64,000 nt of DNA from ZC4RG29 sp035304385 (GTDB lineage Bacteria; Bacteroidota; Bacteroidia; Cytophagales; Cyclobacteriaceae), in the NCBI GenBank assembly GCA_035304385.1, contig DATGQD010000041.1, forward strand, positions 1 to 64,000, written 5' to 3'. How positions within the stretch are numbered: the first letter of the stretch is position 1; each line of letters begins with the position of its first letter. The position numbers and the translations under genes are program-made. This document shows, one piece after another, positions 26,471 to 36,349 of the stretch. The notes beneath the pieces are model-generated. The model ran no database searches, was not told where the DNA came from, and saw only the letters and a list, made by a program, of their open reading frames with translations.

Positions 26471-27010
26471 ATGTCGAGATTTGTGGGAACTGGAAAAGCA
26501 TGCCTCCTTGCGACCCTTTTTGTTTCCATCCCGCTTGCCTGTGGACTGGCGCACACCCGCCATCCGATCCATATATCGGTAACTGAGATCGAGTACGACG
26601 CGACGGAAAAAGAACTCGAGATCATGATGCGCATTTTCGTCGACGACCTCGAGAACGCCTTGCGACTGTATCACAAACAGGCCGGACTCGACATCCTCGA
26701 CACGGATGAGGCAGCGGCAAAGAAACTGATTGGCGCCTACGTCCTGGACCATTTCGAGGTGGTCCTCGATAATCGGAAAACGCGAATGGAGTACCTGGGC
26801 CAGGAGGTGGAGGGCCAGGCATTTGTCTGCTACATCCTGGCGCCCGGAATCCAAAACTGGACAACATGCCAGGTCACTAACCGAATACTTTTTGAATTGT
26901 TTGACGACCAGTCCAATATTGTCCACGTTACTTCCGGTGGCGTGACCCGAAGCCGACGACTGATGGCCGACAATGCCGCGGGAATTTTTTCGTTTGCACC
27001 CGGAAACTGA
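26471..27010 (+). CDS. DUF6702 family exported protein
   Basis: About 179 aa with a signal peptide that ends near LAHT. The mature start HPIHISVTEIEYD and the later LFELFDDQSN.VHV stretch are typical of DUF6702, a Bacteroidota envelope family of unknown function predicted to form a beta-sandwich. The ATG at 26471 is preferred because it begins the signal; a TTG at 26435 falls inside the -7 promoter box. It lies 23 nt upstream of gldB. Confidence 0.75.
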   Translation: MSRFVGTGKACLLATLFVSIPLACGLAHTRHPIHISVTEIEYDATEKELEIMMRIFVDDLENALRLYHKQAGLDILDTDEAAAKKLIGAYVLDHFEVVLDNRKTRMEYLGQEVEGQAFVCYILAPGIQNWTTCQVTNRILFELFDDQSNIVHVTSGGVTRSRRLMADNAAGIFSFAPGN

Positions 27011-27033
27011 GAGTAAAACCAGAGCGCTTTTTC

Positions 27034-28044
27034 ATGAACATACGACGACCCCTGCTGCTTCTCCTTGTGCCGTTGATCTTCTCTGCTTGTAGCGACCGCG
27101 GACAAGATGAGTGCGTTGTTGCACCCGACACGGGCGGGACACAGGTTGAGTTTGAGTTCGTCAACCTGGAAGACAGGATCGCATCCATTAGTACCAAGGA
27201 GGAACTCGTCGACCTGTTCACGGAACATCCGGCCATGCGGGACTACCTTTTTAACCGGAGGGGTTATCCGGATGACTCCGTCTTTATCAACACGCTCTTC
27301 CAGCGCTTTACACACCCTTCGTTCGACTCATTGCTTCTGGAAACGCGAAGGATTTTCGGCGACCTGACCGAACTGAGATCCCAGTTCGCCGAAGCCTTTA
27401 CGAACATCAAATACTACTACCCGGACTTTCAGCCTCCGCGAGTGGAAACGGCCATCACCGGCATCGAAACCGACCTCGTCGTCTCCGACACGCTGATCAT
27501 AGTGGGACTGGACTACTATCTCGGAAAAGAAGGCGCATACCGGCCCCGGCTGTACCAATACCTGTTGAACCGGTATGAACCGGAAGATATAGTTCCTTCG
27601 TGCATGCTACTCTTCGGCATCAGCGATCGGTTTAACAAGACAACGCTGGATGACCGAACTGTCCTCGCCGATATGATCGCCTACGGCAAGTCGTTCTACT
27701 TTGCCAAGCACATGATGCCCTGCATCCCAGACAGTACGCTGATCTGGTATTCGCCGAAAGAGATAGAAGGCGCACGGAGATTCGAGCATCTTATTTGGGC
27801 GAGGTTGGTGGAAGACCAGGTGTTGTACTCCACCAGCCACATGGTCAACCAACGATACCTGGGGGAACGACCGAAGACCTTGGAAGTCGGTGAGGAGTGT
27901 CCCGGCAGGATAGCCCAATGGGTAGGGTGGCAGATCGTGCGAAAGTACATGGAGCGTCACCCCAATGTCACGCTTCCACAGCTCATGGACATGATCGACG
28001 CACAGAAATTATTCAATGAGTCCCGCTATAAGCCTGCGGGATGA
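27034..28044 (+). CDS. gldB: Gliding motility lipoprotein GldB-like
   Basis: 336 aa with signal and lipobox FSACSD. The sequence GLDYYLG, AYGKSFYFAKHMMPC and ESRYKPAG-type C-terminus match GldB, an essential lipoprotein of the Bacteroidota gliding/type IX secretion machinery in Flavobacterium johnsoniae. GldB carries a DUF2268-like domain but no intact zinc motif is visible here. gldC, which follows gldB in Flavobacterium, is not next to it; tpiA is. Presence suggests the strain glides or at least carries gliding genes. Confidence 0.85.
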   Translation: MNIRRPLLLLLVPLIFSACSDRGQDECVVAPDTGGTQVEFEFVNLEDRIASISTKEELVDLFTEHPAMRDYLFNRRGYPDDSVFINTLFQRFTHPSFDSLLLETRRIFGDLTELRSQFAEAFTNIKYYYPDFQPPRVETAITGIETDLVVSDTLIIVGLDYYLGKEGAYRPRLYQYLLNRYEPEDIVPSCMLLFGISDRFNKTTLDDRTVLADMIAYGKSFYFAKHMMPCIPDSTLIWYSPKEIEGARRFEHLIWARLVEDQVLYSTSHMVNQRYLGERPKTLEVGEECPGRIAQWVGWQIVRKYMERHPNVTLPQLMDMIDAQKLFNESRYKPAG

Positions 28045-28109
28045 CCCTTGACTCCCGACTTTCAACTTTCTCCTTAAATTAGCGCCCGAACTCAACCCAC
28101 CTGATTGAT

Positions 28110-28874
28110 ATGCGCAAGAAGATCGTCGCCGGAAACTGGAAAATGAATAAGACACTCGACGAGGCCCTGGCCCTCGCGTCCGAGATCGCGGAAATGGCAA
28201 AAGATGAAGTCCGCAGTAATGCCACCGCAGTGCTCTGTACACCGTTTCCCTACCTCGTACCTGTGTTGCGGGTTCTGGGGGATGGTTCCTCTATTTCAGT
28301 CGGCGCTCAGAACTGCAGTGCGCATGAATGGGGGGCGTACACCGGAGAAACCTCAGCGCTCATGCTGGCGTCCCTGAAAGCGCGCTACGTGATCATAGGC
28401 CATAGCGAGCGGCGACAGTATTTCGGAGAAGACGGACCCCTGCTCGCCGCCAAAGTCGATATCACCCTCCGCGCCGGACTAACACCTATCTTCTGTTGCG
28501 GAGAGCCGCTCGAGGTGCGGGAAAAAGGAGGCCATCAGGATTTGGTTGGCGAACAGATCGCAGCCGGCCTCTTCCACCTCGGCGATGCGCAGATTCGAAA
28601 GGTCGTCATTGCCTATGAGCCTGTATGGGCGATCGGTACAGGCAAGACCGCAACGCCCGACCAGGCGCAGGAAATGCATGCCTTTATCCGCAGCCAACTG
28701 GCAAAGAAATACGGTGACGCGACCGCCTCGGAGATATCCATTTTGTACGGCGGGAGCGTGAACGCCTCCAACGCCCGCGAGCTTTTCTCCAACGCCGATG
28801 TAGATGGCGGCCTCGTGGGCGGTGCCTCGCTGAAGTCGCGCGACTTCGTCGAGATCATTAAAGCAGCCGGATGA
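28110..28874 (+). CDS. tpiA: Triose-phosphate isomerase
   Basis: 254 aa TIM barrel interconverting dihydroxyacetone phosphate and glyceraldehyde 3-phosphate. The catalytic Lys is in GNWKMN near residue 11, the His in IIGHSERR near 97, the Glu and loop 6 in AYEPVWAIGTGK near 169, and the phosphate site in LYGGSVN and GGLVGGASL. Full length, no oddity. It follows gldB by 65 nt. Confidence 0.98.
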   Translation: MRKKIVAGNWKMNKTLDEALALASEIAEMAKDEVRSNATAVLCTPFPYLVPVLRVLGDGSSISVGAQNCSAHEWGAYTGETSALMLASLKARYVIIGHSERRQYFGEDGPLLAAKVDITLRAGLTPIFCCGEPLEVREKGGHQDLVGEQIAAGLFHLGDAQIRKVVIAYEPVWAIGTGKTATPDQAQEMHAFIRSQLAKKYGDATASEISILYGGSVNASNARELFSNADVDGGLVGGASLKSRDFVEIIKAAG

Positions 28875-28892
28875 CCAGGTGCAGATGAAGTC

Positions 28893-28913
28893 GCAGAGGC
28901 AGAGGCAGATGCA
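28893..28913. repeat. GCAGAGG/GCAGATG intergenic repeat, copy 1
   Basis: A 21-bp stretch of imperfect hexamers (GCAGAG, GCAGAG, GCAGAT) between tpiA and prmA. Its reverse complement recurs with one mismatch at 41917-41937, also between genes. This suggests a dispersed intergenic repeat. Confidence 0.5.
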
Positions 28914-28970
28914 GTGGCGTACCGGAGGACTTTAGGGAACTTACCTTCATCGACTGCGTCTATATCGGAT

Positions 28971-29807
28971 ATGTTTCACACGCGGATTACCGTTCGATGT
29001 CCGGCCAGCCTTTCCGAAATACTCATAGCAGAACTTGCTGAAGTTGGCTTCGAAGCGTTCCTGGAAACGCCGGAGGGATTCGAAGGGTATGCAGAGGGCG
29101 GCAAGTATGACGACCTGGCTGTGGACGACCTGTTCCATCGCTATGAGAGCCAGGTGGACAATCTCAGCTTCAGCATCGACAGGGTGGAGAAAGCAAACTG
29201 GAATGCGATCTGGGAAAACAGCTACGAACCCGTGGTTGTCGACGACCGCTGCCTCATTCGCGCAGCCTTTCACACGCCCAGGCAACAGTATCCCTACGAG
29301 ATCATCATTACACCGAAGATGTCGTTCGGGACGGGCCATCATCCCACCACCCGGCTTATGATCCGCGCTCAACTCGACCTGGATCATCAGGAAAAGCGCG
29401 TCCTCGACGCCGGGTGCGGCACCGCCATACTCTCTGTTATGGCTTCCAAATTAGGAGCGGCGGAAATTCACGCCGTTGACCCCGATGAATGGAGCGTCAT
29501 CAACGGAGAAGAGAACGCGCGCCTCAACGAGTGCGACAACATCACGCTGTATCAGGGGCTAACACGCGACCAGGATTTCCCAGAGCCCTTTGATATCATC
29601 CTCGCCAACATCAACAAAAACGTGCTGATGGAAGACATGGACTGGTACGCGCAGCACCTGCGACCGGGCGGCCACCTGCTGCTGAGCGGGTTTTACGATG
29701 CGGATGTTCCCGCACTCCGCGACCGGGCGGCCAGCGCCGGATTGAGCCTCTCCCATCGTTATGAAGAGCAAAATTGGGCCGCCCTCGTGCTCCAAAAGCA
29801 AGGCTGA
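28971..29807 (+). CDS. prmA: Ribosomal protein L11 methyltransferase
   Basis: About 278 aa. PrmA trimethylates L11 with S-adenosylmethionine. The SAM fold shows motif I LDAGCGTAILSV near residue 145 and ANINKNVL near residue 205, and TPKMSFGTGHHPTT before it, all typical of PrmA. The ATG at 28971 (MFHTRITV) is chosen since family members start there; upstream in-frame residues run through the GCAGAK repeat. Earlier translation from 28914 is unlikely. Confidence 0.93.
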   Translation: MFHTRITVRCPASLSEILIAELAEVGFEAFLETPEGFEGYAEGGKYDDLAVDDLFHRYESQVDNLSFSIDRVEKANWNAIWENSYEPVVVDDRCLIRAAFHTPRQQYPYEIIITPKMSFGTGHHPTTRLMIRAQLDLDHQEKRVLDAGCGTAILSVMASKLGAAEIHAVDPDEWSVINGEENARLNECDNITLYQGLTRDQDFPEPFDIILANINKNVLMEDMDWYAQHLRPGGHLLLSGFYDADVPALRDRAASAGLSLSHRYEEQNWAALVLQKQG

Positions 29808-29965
29808 CTGCCCCAAAAAGGGCTTCCCCGAGTTCAGAAAGCGCGCTACGGCCGCAAAATCATTTAAACTTGATCAAAAACTAACAAGGCTCTGCTTTAC
29901 GTTGTTACTGATGGTATCCGTGTGGCTATTTTGGGCAATATTTACGAATTTGAGGGTTTTACTTC

Positions 29966-32900
29966 GTGAAATACTTTTTAACCTCCATACTCGTTCTGGC
30001 GACCGTTCTCCTCGCTTACCCGCAGGATAGTGCCGGGACAGTTCCGGTGGGTTTTGCGGACAGCGTTCGGATCGCGCTGGAAAAAACGCGCAACGCGCAG
30101 GCGCTGGCCGTAGCTCCCGCGTTCGGCAACGCCTGGGGGTCCTTGTCGCCTGACCAGCAGGACATGGTGCAACGGCATGTTGCAGCCATGCGGTCGCGCA
30201 AATATTCCCTCAATCCCTATATCATCAACTACCTGGGCGCGGTAGCCAACGCTGTGAACGAAGAGCGCGCCAGCCCCGCCACCCTCACCCAGTACCTTAC
30301 CGTTGCAGGGCAGGTAATCGAGGCCTATGAACCCCGGCAGGCAAATCGTTTTTTCGAAGTCAGCCGTACGTTCTTCGCCCATCATGCCCTTCATTATGAA
30401 AATGCATACCGCCTGTACGCGCGGGATGACCAATACCAATTCGAATTCATCGTTCCCGAAACCTTTGCAGACATACCGCCCCAACAGGAAGATATGTGGG
30501 ACGACAGCGCCCAGGAGTACACCGACGACTATGACGATTATAGTTCGGATGAAACGTGGAACGACGAACCGGTAAGCGACCTGTGGACTGAGCCGACTGA
30601 CAGCTGGGAAGATCCCGTTGCAGCCGATGAAAATAACGGCATGCCCAGTTGGTATATTCCGCCGCCACCGCCGTTCGTAGAAGGCCCGGTGATCAGCTTC
30701 GAGCCCCTCACGTTGAATTTTGTGACCCGCAGCGACTCCGTGTTTCTGCGTAACACCAAAGGTGACTTTGCCATCATGCAAGGCATCTTTGTCGGCAACC
30801 AGGGTCGCTTCGATTGGACACCGGCTGGTTTGAGCGCCGATTCAGTGTATTGCGAATTCGAGGACTATAACTTCAACGTTAGCAAGCCGGCGTTCACGGC
30901 CGAGATGGCCCGCCTGACGTATCTGGGGCGGACACCCGGTGCCATCCAGGGCTCCTTTTCATTTCGAAGCGAGTCGCGCCCGGATTCCGTGTGGTCTACA
31001 TGGCCGAGGTTCCGCTCCTACCAGAGCAACCTCGACATCCAGGGATTCGGAGACGAAACAGTAAAATACAGGGGTGGATTTTCGTTAACGGGACGGGCCA
31101 TATCCAGTCAGTCAGTTTCGGGGGACCTGTCTACCATTGAAGTTACCGTCGACGGCCGCCCCAGGTTTACAGCACGCTCGCCCGAGTTCGTATTTCGCGA
31201 TTCGACCATCCTGGCGGAAAGATCCCGCCTTCGCATACACCAGGGTAACGATACCCTTACACATCCTGAGGTCCGGATTCGGTACGACTTCGGCAAGCGA
31301 AACCTGACCATACTCAACAACCGCGGATCCATGCGGCACACACCCTACTCCGCGCCATACTTTGCCGTGGATTTCAGCGCGGATATTTTGCGATGGGATT
31401 TGAAGTCAGACAGCATCAATGTTTTCACCGACGGCGGCCGAAGTACGGTTCCCATGATCATCGAATCGGTAGACTTTTATGATCCGAACGATTTCAGGGT
31501 ACTCAACGGCCAGGGCTTCAATTTTCATCCACTGGTGCTCACCGTCGGCTATTGTTTGAAGAATCGCGTCCGGGAATTTTACACCGGTGACCTTGCCGTC
31601 TACGCAAAAAAAGATATCGCCGAGATCCAACACGCGATACGATTCCTGGCGCAAAAGGGAATGGTCACGTATGATCCCCGTGGCGATAAAGTCTTCGTTC
31701 ATGAGAAGGCCGTCGAGCTCTATCGGTCGTTCAAAGGAGAATCCGACTACGACAATTTGAAAATACATTCGGTCATCGATAGTCTTCCAAACGCCACAAT
31801 TAATATTCCCCAGGGATACATGACAGTCCGCGGCGTCAACGAGTTCCGGGTGAGCGATTCATTAAACGTCCGGATCAAGCCGGACAGCAGCATTATTACG
31901 ATCCTTCAGAACAGGGATATCAAGTTTGACGGCACCATCAATGCGGGGAATTACGAGATCAGCGGGAAGGGCTTTACGCTGAAGTACGACAGCTTTTTCA
32001 TTCGCCTTACCCACATCGATTCCATCAACTTCTTTGTGACGGAACGAAATTCGAAAGGGCAGAATATCCGAAGGAAGGTCAACAATTCATTGGTGGGGGC
32101 CGACTCAACCGTAGCGTCGGAGGGCGGCCTCGGCAGTGCGGCCCAATCGTCAGGAACGCTGTACATCAGCAGAGCAAACAACAAGTCGGGCAAACAAAAG
32201 ATCCCCACCTACCCGAGGCTGGATGCCGAGACCGGGGGTGTCATTTACTTCGATCGCCCCGAAGTGCTGGGTGGAATTTATGATCGCTCTATCTTCTTTG
32301 CGGTTCCCCCTTTCGATCTGGATAGTCTGAACGATACCGATCCATCGGCTATCAACTTTGAGGGGACTTTTGTGTCGAGCGGCATGTTCCCGAGTTTTAA
32401 AGAAAAACTTCGATCCATGCCGGATAAGTCGCTCGGCTTCGAACACAACATCCCGGAATCCGGCTATCAGCTTTTCAAAGGCGAGGGCAGCATGGCGGGA
32501 TCTGTATCGCTTACCAATCGTGGCATCCGTGGGTCGGGGAGCATCACCTACCTGGCGGCGCGGATATACTCGCCTGACTTTCTTTTCTACCCGGACTCCG
32601 TCATTGCCACAGGAAACCGCGCAAAGATCGATGCGAAACAATTTGGCAATGTCAGTTTCCCCCATGCCTCCCTGGCCGACTTTGAAATGAAATGGTACCC
32701 GAAGTTGGACCAGATGAGGTTAAAGAATCTGAAGTCGTTCTTTAATATGTACGACAGCACCGCCACCCTTAACGGTGAGCTCGTCGTCTCGTCCAAGGGT
32801 GTTACGGGTAAAGGGAAACTGGATACGCGCGGCAGCGAACTGCTGTCGATGGACATGACCTTCACGGGAGATGGCTTCGGCGCGCGCCACGCAAAGTTCA

Positions 32901-34831
32901 AGGTAAACAGTAACGACCCGCGCAAGCCGCTGATCTTTGGAAACGACATCCGACTGAACTTTAATCTTGAGCAGAACTACGCGGACATCAGTCCGGAAGT
33001 TGAAGGCGTGGCTGCCATCAACTTTCCTTATGCGCAGGTAAAAACTTCTATTCCTAATGCGCGGTACAATTTAGACACGAAGAAGATCGTGATGAGCAAG
33101 AGCCCCAATGTGGCCATTGAAAACTCATACTTCTACACTACGCGCGAGGAACTGGACTCGCTCGCTTTCAATGCGGAAAGCGCCGAGTACGATCTGACGA
33201 CGCAACAGCTAAAAGTCAGCGGCATTCCACATATTGTGGTTGCCGATGCGATGATCACGCCGGAAAACAATGAAGTATTGATCCTGGAGAATGCAAAGAT
33301 CGGCACGCTGAAAAATACGACCATCGTACTGGATACCCTGAACGCCTATCACCGCCTTACCAACGGGGTGGTGGACATTATTTCGAGAAAGGAGTTCACC
33401 GGTTACGCCACCTACCAGTATATCAACGCGCTACAGGATACATTCGCGATAAAGCTTACCGACTTCCACCTTGAGCCGGTCGAACAAGTACTGGCTTCGC
33501 GGCGCGCAAAGAACTATGAGCCCGGCGCCATGCAGACCGTGGCTCGCGGAGTGGTTCGCGAGGAAGACCTCCTTGTACTTGGCGCAGGAATGTTCTATAA
33601 AGGCGACATGACGATGTATGCCAGGAGGCCCGCCCTTGAGCTCGACGGATATGTAAAGCTGGACATAAAAAATATCGAAGGCTATAAAGGCTGGATTGCC
33701 TATTCGCAGACCGGCGACGAAACGGATGTCACGATCGACTTCGACAATGCCGTGAATGATCAGGGTGAAAAAGTCGAGGCCGGGCTGAACTTCTCGCTGG
33801 ACAACAGCCTGTATATTACCTTCCTGAACAACAAGAAAGACCTGGGCGACGAGAGTCTGTTTACGCCCTCCGGCAAGCTGTTCTACGACACGGAATCAAA
33901 GGAGTACAAGATCGAAGACGCCGGTAAGGCAAGCGGCGAAATGCTTGCCGGAAAGGTCTTCGCCTATAATGACGAAAACCAGCACATCCGCTTTGAAGGA
34001 CCGGTGAATCTGGTTCGCAGCAACAATGGATTTTCCGTTGCTGCGTCCGTCCTGGGTTCGGGAAATATGGCGACGAACGAAATCCGCATGAACACGCTCC
34101 TGACACTGGACTCGAACATACCGTCGCAGGCCTTTGACGTGATGGCAAGGGAAGTGCAGGATGTGATCGCGACCCAGGGCGCAGACGAAGGGCTGGGCGA
34201 CCAAACGGAGTTGCTGTACAAGATGGCCAACATAGTGGGCGAACGCATCGCCCGCGACTACGAGCAGAGAAGTCTCCAGGGATATGTGCCCCTCGCGACC
34301 ATACAACCTTTGATGAAGCCTCTCGTGATTTCGAATGTCAATCTCAAATGGTCTGAACAGCACAAAGCCTTTTACTCCGAAGGGGCCATAGGGATCTCCA
34401 ACATTCTCAACAAAGACATCAATGGCGCATTCGAGGGTTTTCTGGAGATCAAACGCGATGAAGATGGCATGGAGACCATGAACCTTTTCTTTAAAGCATC
34501 CGGCGATGTTTGGTATTATTTCGGATTTGAGGGCAGCCGGGTGCTGGTGCAGGCCGCAAGCAATGAGTTCAACAACATCATTATGAAGCGGACTAATGCC
34601 GGAAAGACAAAGATCGGCGAGGTAGCCTTTGTGCCGGGTAGCGACGAAGAAACCGTAGCGTTTATTAATCGTTTTCGCAGGGACTACTATGGCATCGAGT
34701 CGCCTTATAGCCTCGGCAGCCAGTCCATGGTGGTGCCCACCTCAGATCCTGCCGCACCGCTCAACCAGCCCGTACCGACACAGACCGACCAGGAGAAGAA
34801 AGATCAACAGCTGGAAGACGACGGCTTCTAG
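29966..34831 (+). CDS. Very large exported protein of unknown function (1621 aa)
   Basis: Starts with GTG and a clear signal peptide (hydrophobic stretch ending YPQD), so it is exported. Residues ~175-240 are acidic and low complexity with a proline run (PPPPPF) serving as a linker. From ~240 to ~1480 the protein is a long series of beta-strand patterns (short alternating hydrophobic strands ending in Asp/Asn/Gly turns), which may build a beta-solenoid or OstA/AsmA-like bridge. Segments such as DSLAFNAESAEYDLTTQQLKV resemble OstA-type repeats. The C-terminus is a helical then acidic tail ending QQLEDDGF. I recognise no named family or catalytic motif. Confidence 0.8.
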   Translation: MKYFLTSILVLATVLLAYPQDSAGTVPVGFADSVRIALEKTRNAQALAVAPAFGNAWGSLSPDQQDMVQRHVAAMRSRKYSLNPYIINYLGAVANAVNEERASPATLTQYLTVAGQVIEAYEPRQANRFFEVSRTFFAHHALHYENAYRLYARDDQYQFEFIVPETFADIPPQQEDMWDDSAQEYTDDYDDYSSDETWNDEPVSDLWTEPTDSWEDPVAADENNGMPSWYIPPPPPFVEGPVISFEPLTLNFVTRSDSVFLRNTKGDFAIMQGIFVGNQGRFDWTPAGLSADSVYCEFEDYNFNVSKPAFTAEMARLTYLGRTPGAIQGSFSFRSESRPDSVWSTWPRFRSYQSNLDIQGFGDETVKYRGGFSLTGRAISSQSVSGDLSTIEVTVDGRPRFTARSPEFVFRDSTILAERSRLRIHQGNDTLTHPEVRIRYDFGKRNLTILNNRGSMRHTPYSAPYFAVDFSADILRWDLKSDSINVFTDGGRSTVPMIIESVDFYDPNDFRVLNGQGFNFHPLVLTVGYCLKNRVREFYTGDLAVYAKKDIAEIQHAIRFLAQKGMVTYDPRGDKVFVHEKAVELYRSFKGESDYDNLKIHSVIDSLPNATINIPQGYMTVRGVNEFRVSDSLNVRIKPDSSIITILQNRDIKFDGTINAGNYEISGKGFTLKYDSFFIRLTHIDSINFFVTERNSKGQNIRRKVNNSLVGADSTVASEGGLGSAAQSSGTLYISRANNKSGKQKIPTYPRLDAETGGVIYFDRPEVLGGIYDRSIFFAVPPFDLDSLNDTDPSAINFEGTFVSSGMFPSFKEKLRSMPDKSLGFEHNIPESGYQLFKGEGSMAGSVSLTNRGIRGSGSITYLAARIYSPDFLFYPDSVIATGNRAKIDAKQFGNVSFPHASLADFEMKWYPKLDQMRLKNLKSFFNMYDSTATLNGELVVSSKGVTGKGKLDTRGSELLSMDMTFTGDGFGARHAKFKVNSNDPRKPLIFGNDIRLNFNLEQNYADISPEVEGVAAINFPYAQVKTSIPNARYNLDTKKIVMSKSPNVAIENSYFYTTREELDSLAFNAESAEYDLTTQQLKVSGIPHIVVADAMITPENNEVLILENAKIGTLKNTTIVLDTLNAYHRLTNGVVDIISRKEFTGYATYQYINALQDTFAIKLTDFHLEPVEQVLASRRAKNYEPGAMQTVARGVVREEDLLVLGAGMFYKGDMTMYARRPALELDGYVKLDIKNIEGYKGWIAYSQTGDETDVTIDFDNAVNDQGEKVEAGLNFSLDNSLYITFLNNKKDLGDESLFTPSGKLFYDTESKEYKIEDAGKASGEMLAGKVFAYNDENQHIRFEGPVNLVRSNNGFSVAASVLGSGNMATNEIRMNTLLTLDSNIPSQAFDVMAREVQDVIATQGADEGLGDQTELLYKMANIVGERIARDYEQRSLQGYVPLATIQPLMKPLVISNVNLKWSEQHKAFYSEGAIGISNILNKDINGAFEGFLEIKRDEDGMETMNLFFKASGDVWYYFGFEGSRVLVQAASNEFNNIIMKRTNAGKTKIGEVAFVPGSDEETVAFINRFRRDYYGIESPYSLGSQSMVVPTSDPAAPLNQPVPTQTDQEKKDQQLEDDGF

Positions 34832-34895
34832 CACCTTTAGGCGATTCCCTTTGCCTGCAGTTCCCATTAGGAGTATTTTGCCATCAAATAGGTCA

Positions 34896-36254
34896 ATGAT
34901 GGCAAAAGAATATATCGACTCCAATCTTCAGCGGTTCCAGGATGAATTGTTCGAATGGCTGAGAATCCCATCCGTCAGTGCGGATAGCAGACATAAGCAG
35001 GACGTCCGCAACGCCGCTGAGTTCTTAAAAGCAAAATTTCAGGCTATCGGCGTGGATCACGCTGAACTGTGCGAGACGGGCGGACATCCTATCGTATTTG
35101 CCGAGAAGAAGGTAAATCCTTCCGCGCCCACAATACTTGTCTATGGCCACTACGATGTTCAGCCCCCGGATCCGTTGGAACTGTGGGAGTCACCCCCGTT
35201 TGAGCCGGTGGTGCGGGACGGGAAAATATTCGCCCGCGGCGCCTGCGACGACAAAGGCCAGGTATACATGCACGTGAAGGCATTCGAAACAATGAATGCC
35301 CTCAATCGCCTGACATGTAATGTCAAATTCATGGTGGAAGGCGAAGAGGAAGTCGGGTCCGAAAACCTCGCCTCATTCGTCAGGGATAATAAAGAAAAGC
35401 TTCAGGCGGATATCATCCTGATTTCCGACACCGCGATGATTTCACTGGAGCGTCCTTCCATTACCGTAGGTTTGCGGGGTCTCAGCTACATGGAGGTTGA
35501 AGTTGTAGGTCCTAACCGCGACCTGCATTCCGGTGTGTATGGCGGCGCCGTAGCCAACCCGATCAACGTCCTTTCCCGGATGATCGCCTCCCTTCACGAT
35601 GACAAAGGCCGTATTACCATCCCCGGCTTTTACGATAAGGTGGCCGAGCTGACACGCGAGGAACGCGAAGCGCTGAACAAAGCGCCCTTTGACCTGCAGG
35701 AGTATATGCGCGACTTACAGATCGGCGAAGTTTGGGGTGAAGAGGGGTACACAACCCTGGAGCGCACCGGCATCCGTCCGACGCTTGACGTGAATGGAAT
35801 ATGGGGCGGCTATACCGGCGAAGGCGCCAAGACGGTATTGCCCTCAAAAGCACACGCCAAAATATCCATGCGTCTCGTACCCAACCAGTCGAGTCAGGAA
35901 ATTTCAGACTTGTTCACGAAGCATATAAAAGCCATAGCGCCAAAATCGGTACAGGTCAATGTCATCGCCCATCATGGGGGTGAGCCCGCCGTCACACCCA
36001 GCGACAGCAAGGCATTTGCAGCTGCCGCCAAGGCCTTCGAAACTGTATGGGGCAAGCGGCCTATTCCTACCCGCGACGGCGGAAGTATTCCCATTGTAGC
36101 GTTGTTCAAAAAAGAACTGAACCTGGATACCGTGCTGATGGGTTTTGGACTGGATAGCGATGCCATTCACTCTCCGAACGAGCACTTTGGCGTTAAAAAC
36201 TTCCAAATGGGTATCGAAACAATCGTTGCTTTCCATCAGCATTTCGCTGAATAG
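34896..36254 (+). CDS. M20 family dipeptidase
   Basis: About 452 aa cytosolic zinc peptidase. Ligand motifs are YGHYDVQP near residue 84, FARGACDDKGQ near 115 and VEGEEEVGS near 149, as in the carnosinase/CPG2-like group, with a dimerisation domain in the middle (PNRDLHSGVYGG). ATGATG at 34896/34899 marks the start and the frame upstream overlaps the previous gene. It hydrolyses dipeptides; exact specificity is not readable. Confidence 0.92.
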   Translation: MMAKEYIDSNLQRFQDELFEWLRIPSVSADSRHKQDVRNAAEFLKAKFQAIGVDHAELCETGGHPIVFAEKKVNPSAPTILVYGHYDVQPPDPLELWESPPFEPVVRDGKIFARGACDDKGQVYMHVKAFETMNALNRLTCNVKFMVEGEEEVGSENLASFVRDNKEKLQADIILISDTAMISLERPSITVGLRGLSYMEVEVVGPNRDLHSGVYGGAVANPINVLSRMIASLHDDKGRITIPGFYDKVAELTREEREALNKAPFDLQEYMRDLQIGEVWGEEGYTTLERTGIRPTLDVNGIWGGYTGEGAKTVLPSKAHAKISMRLVPNQSSQEISDLFTKHIKAIAPKSVQVNVIAHHGGEPAVTPSDSKAFAAAAKAFETVWGKRPIPTRDGGSIPIVALFKKELNLDTVLMGFGLDSDAIHSPNEHFGVKNFQMGIETIVAFHQHFAE

Positions 36255-36349
36255 ACTGCCGGTTGCTCCCCCGCTAAAAAAGTTCCGTTGCAAATGGCAT
36301 CTGCGGATGCCCCGGGAACGTTTTACGCAGTAATCAAAGTTGCATTTAC

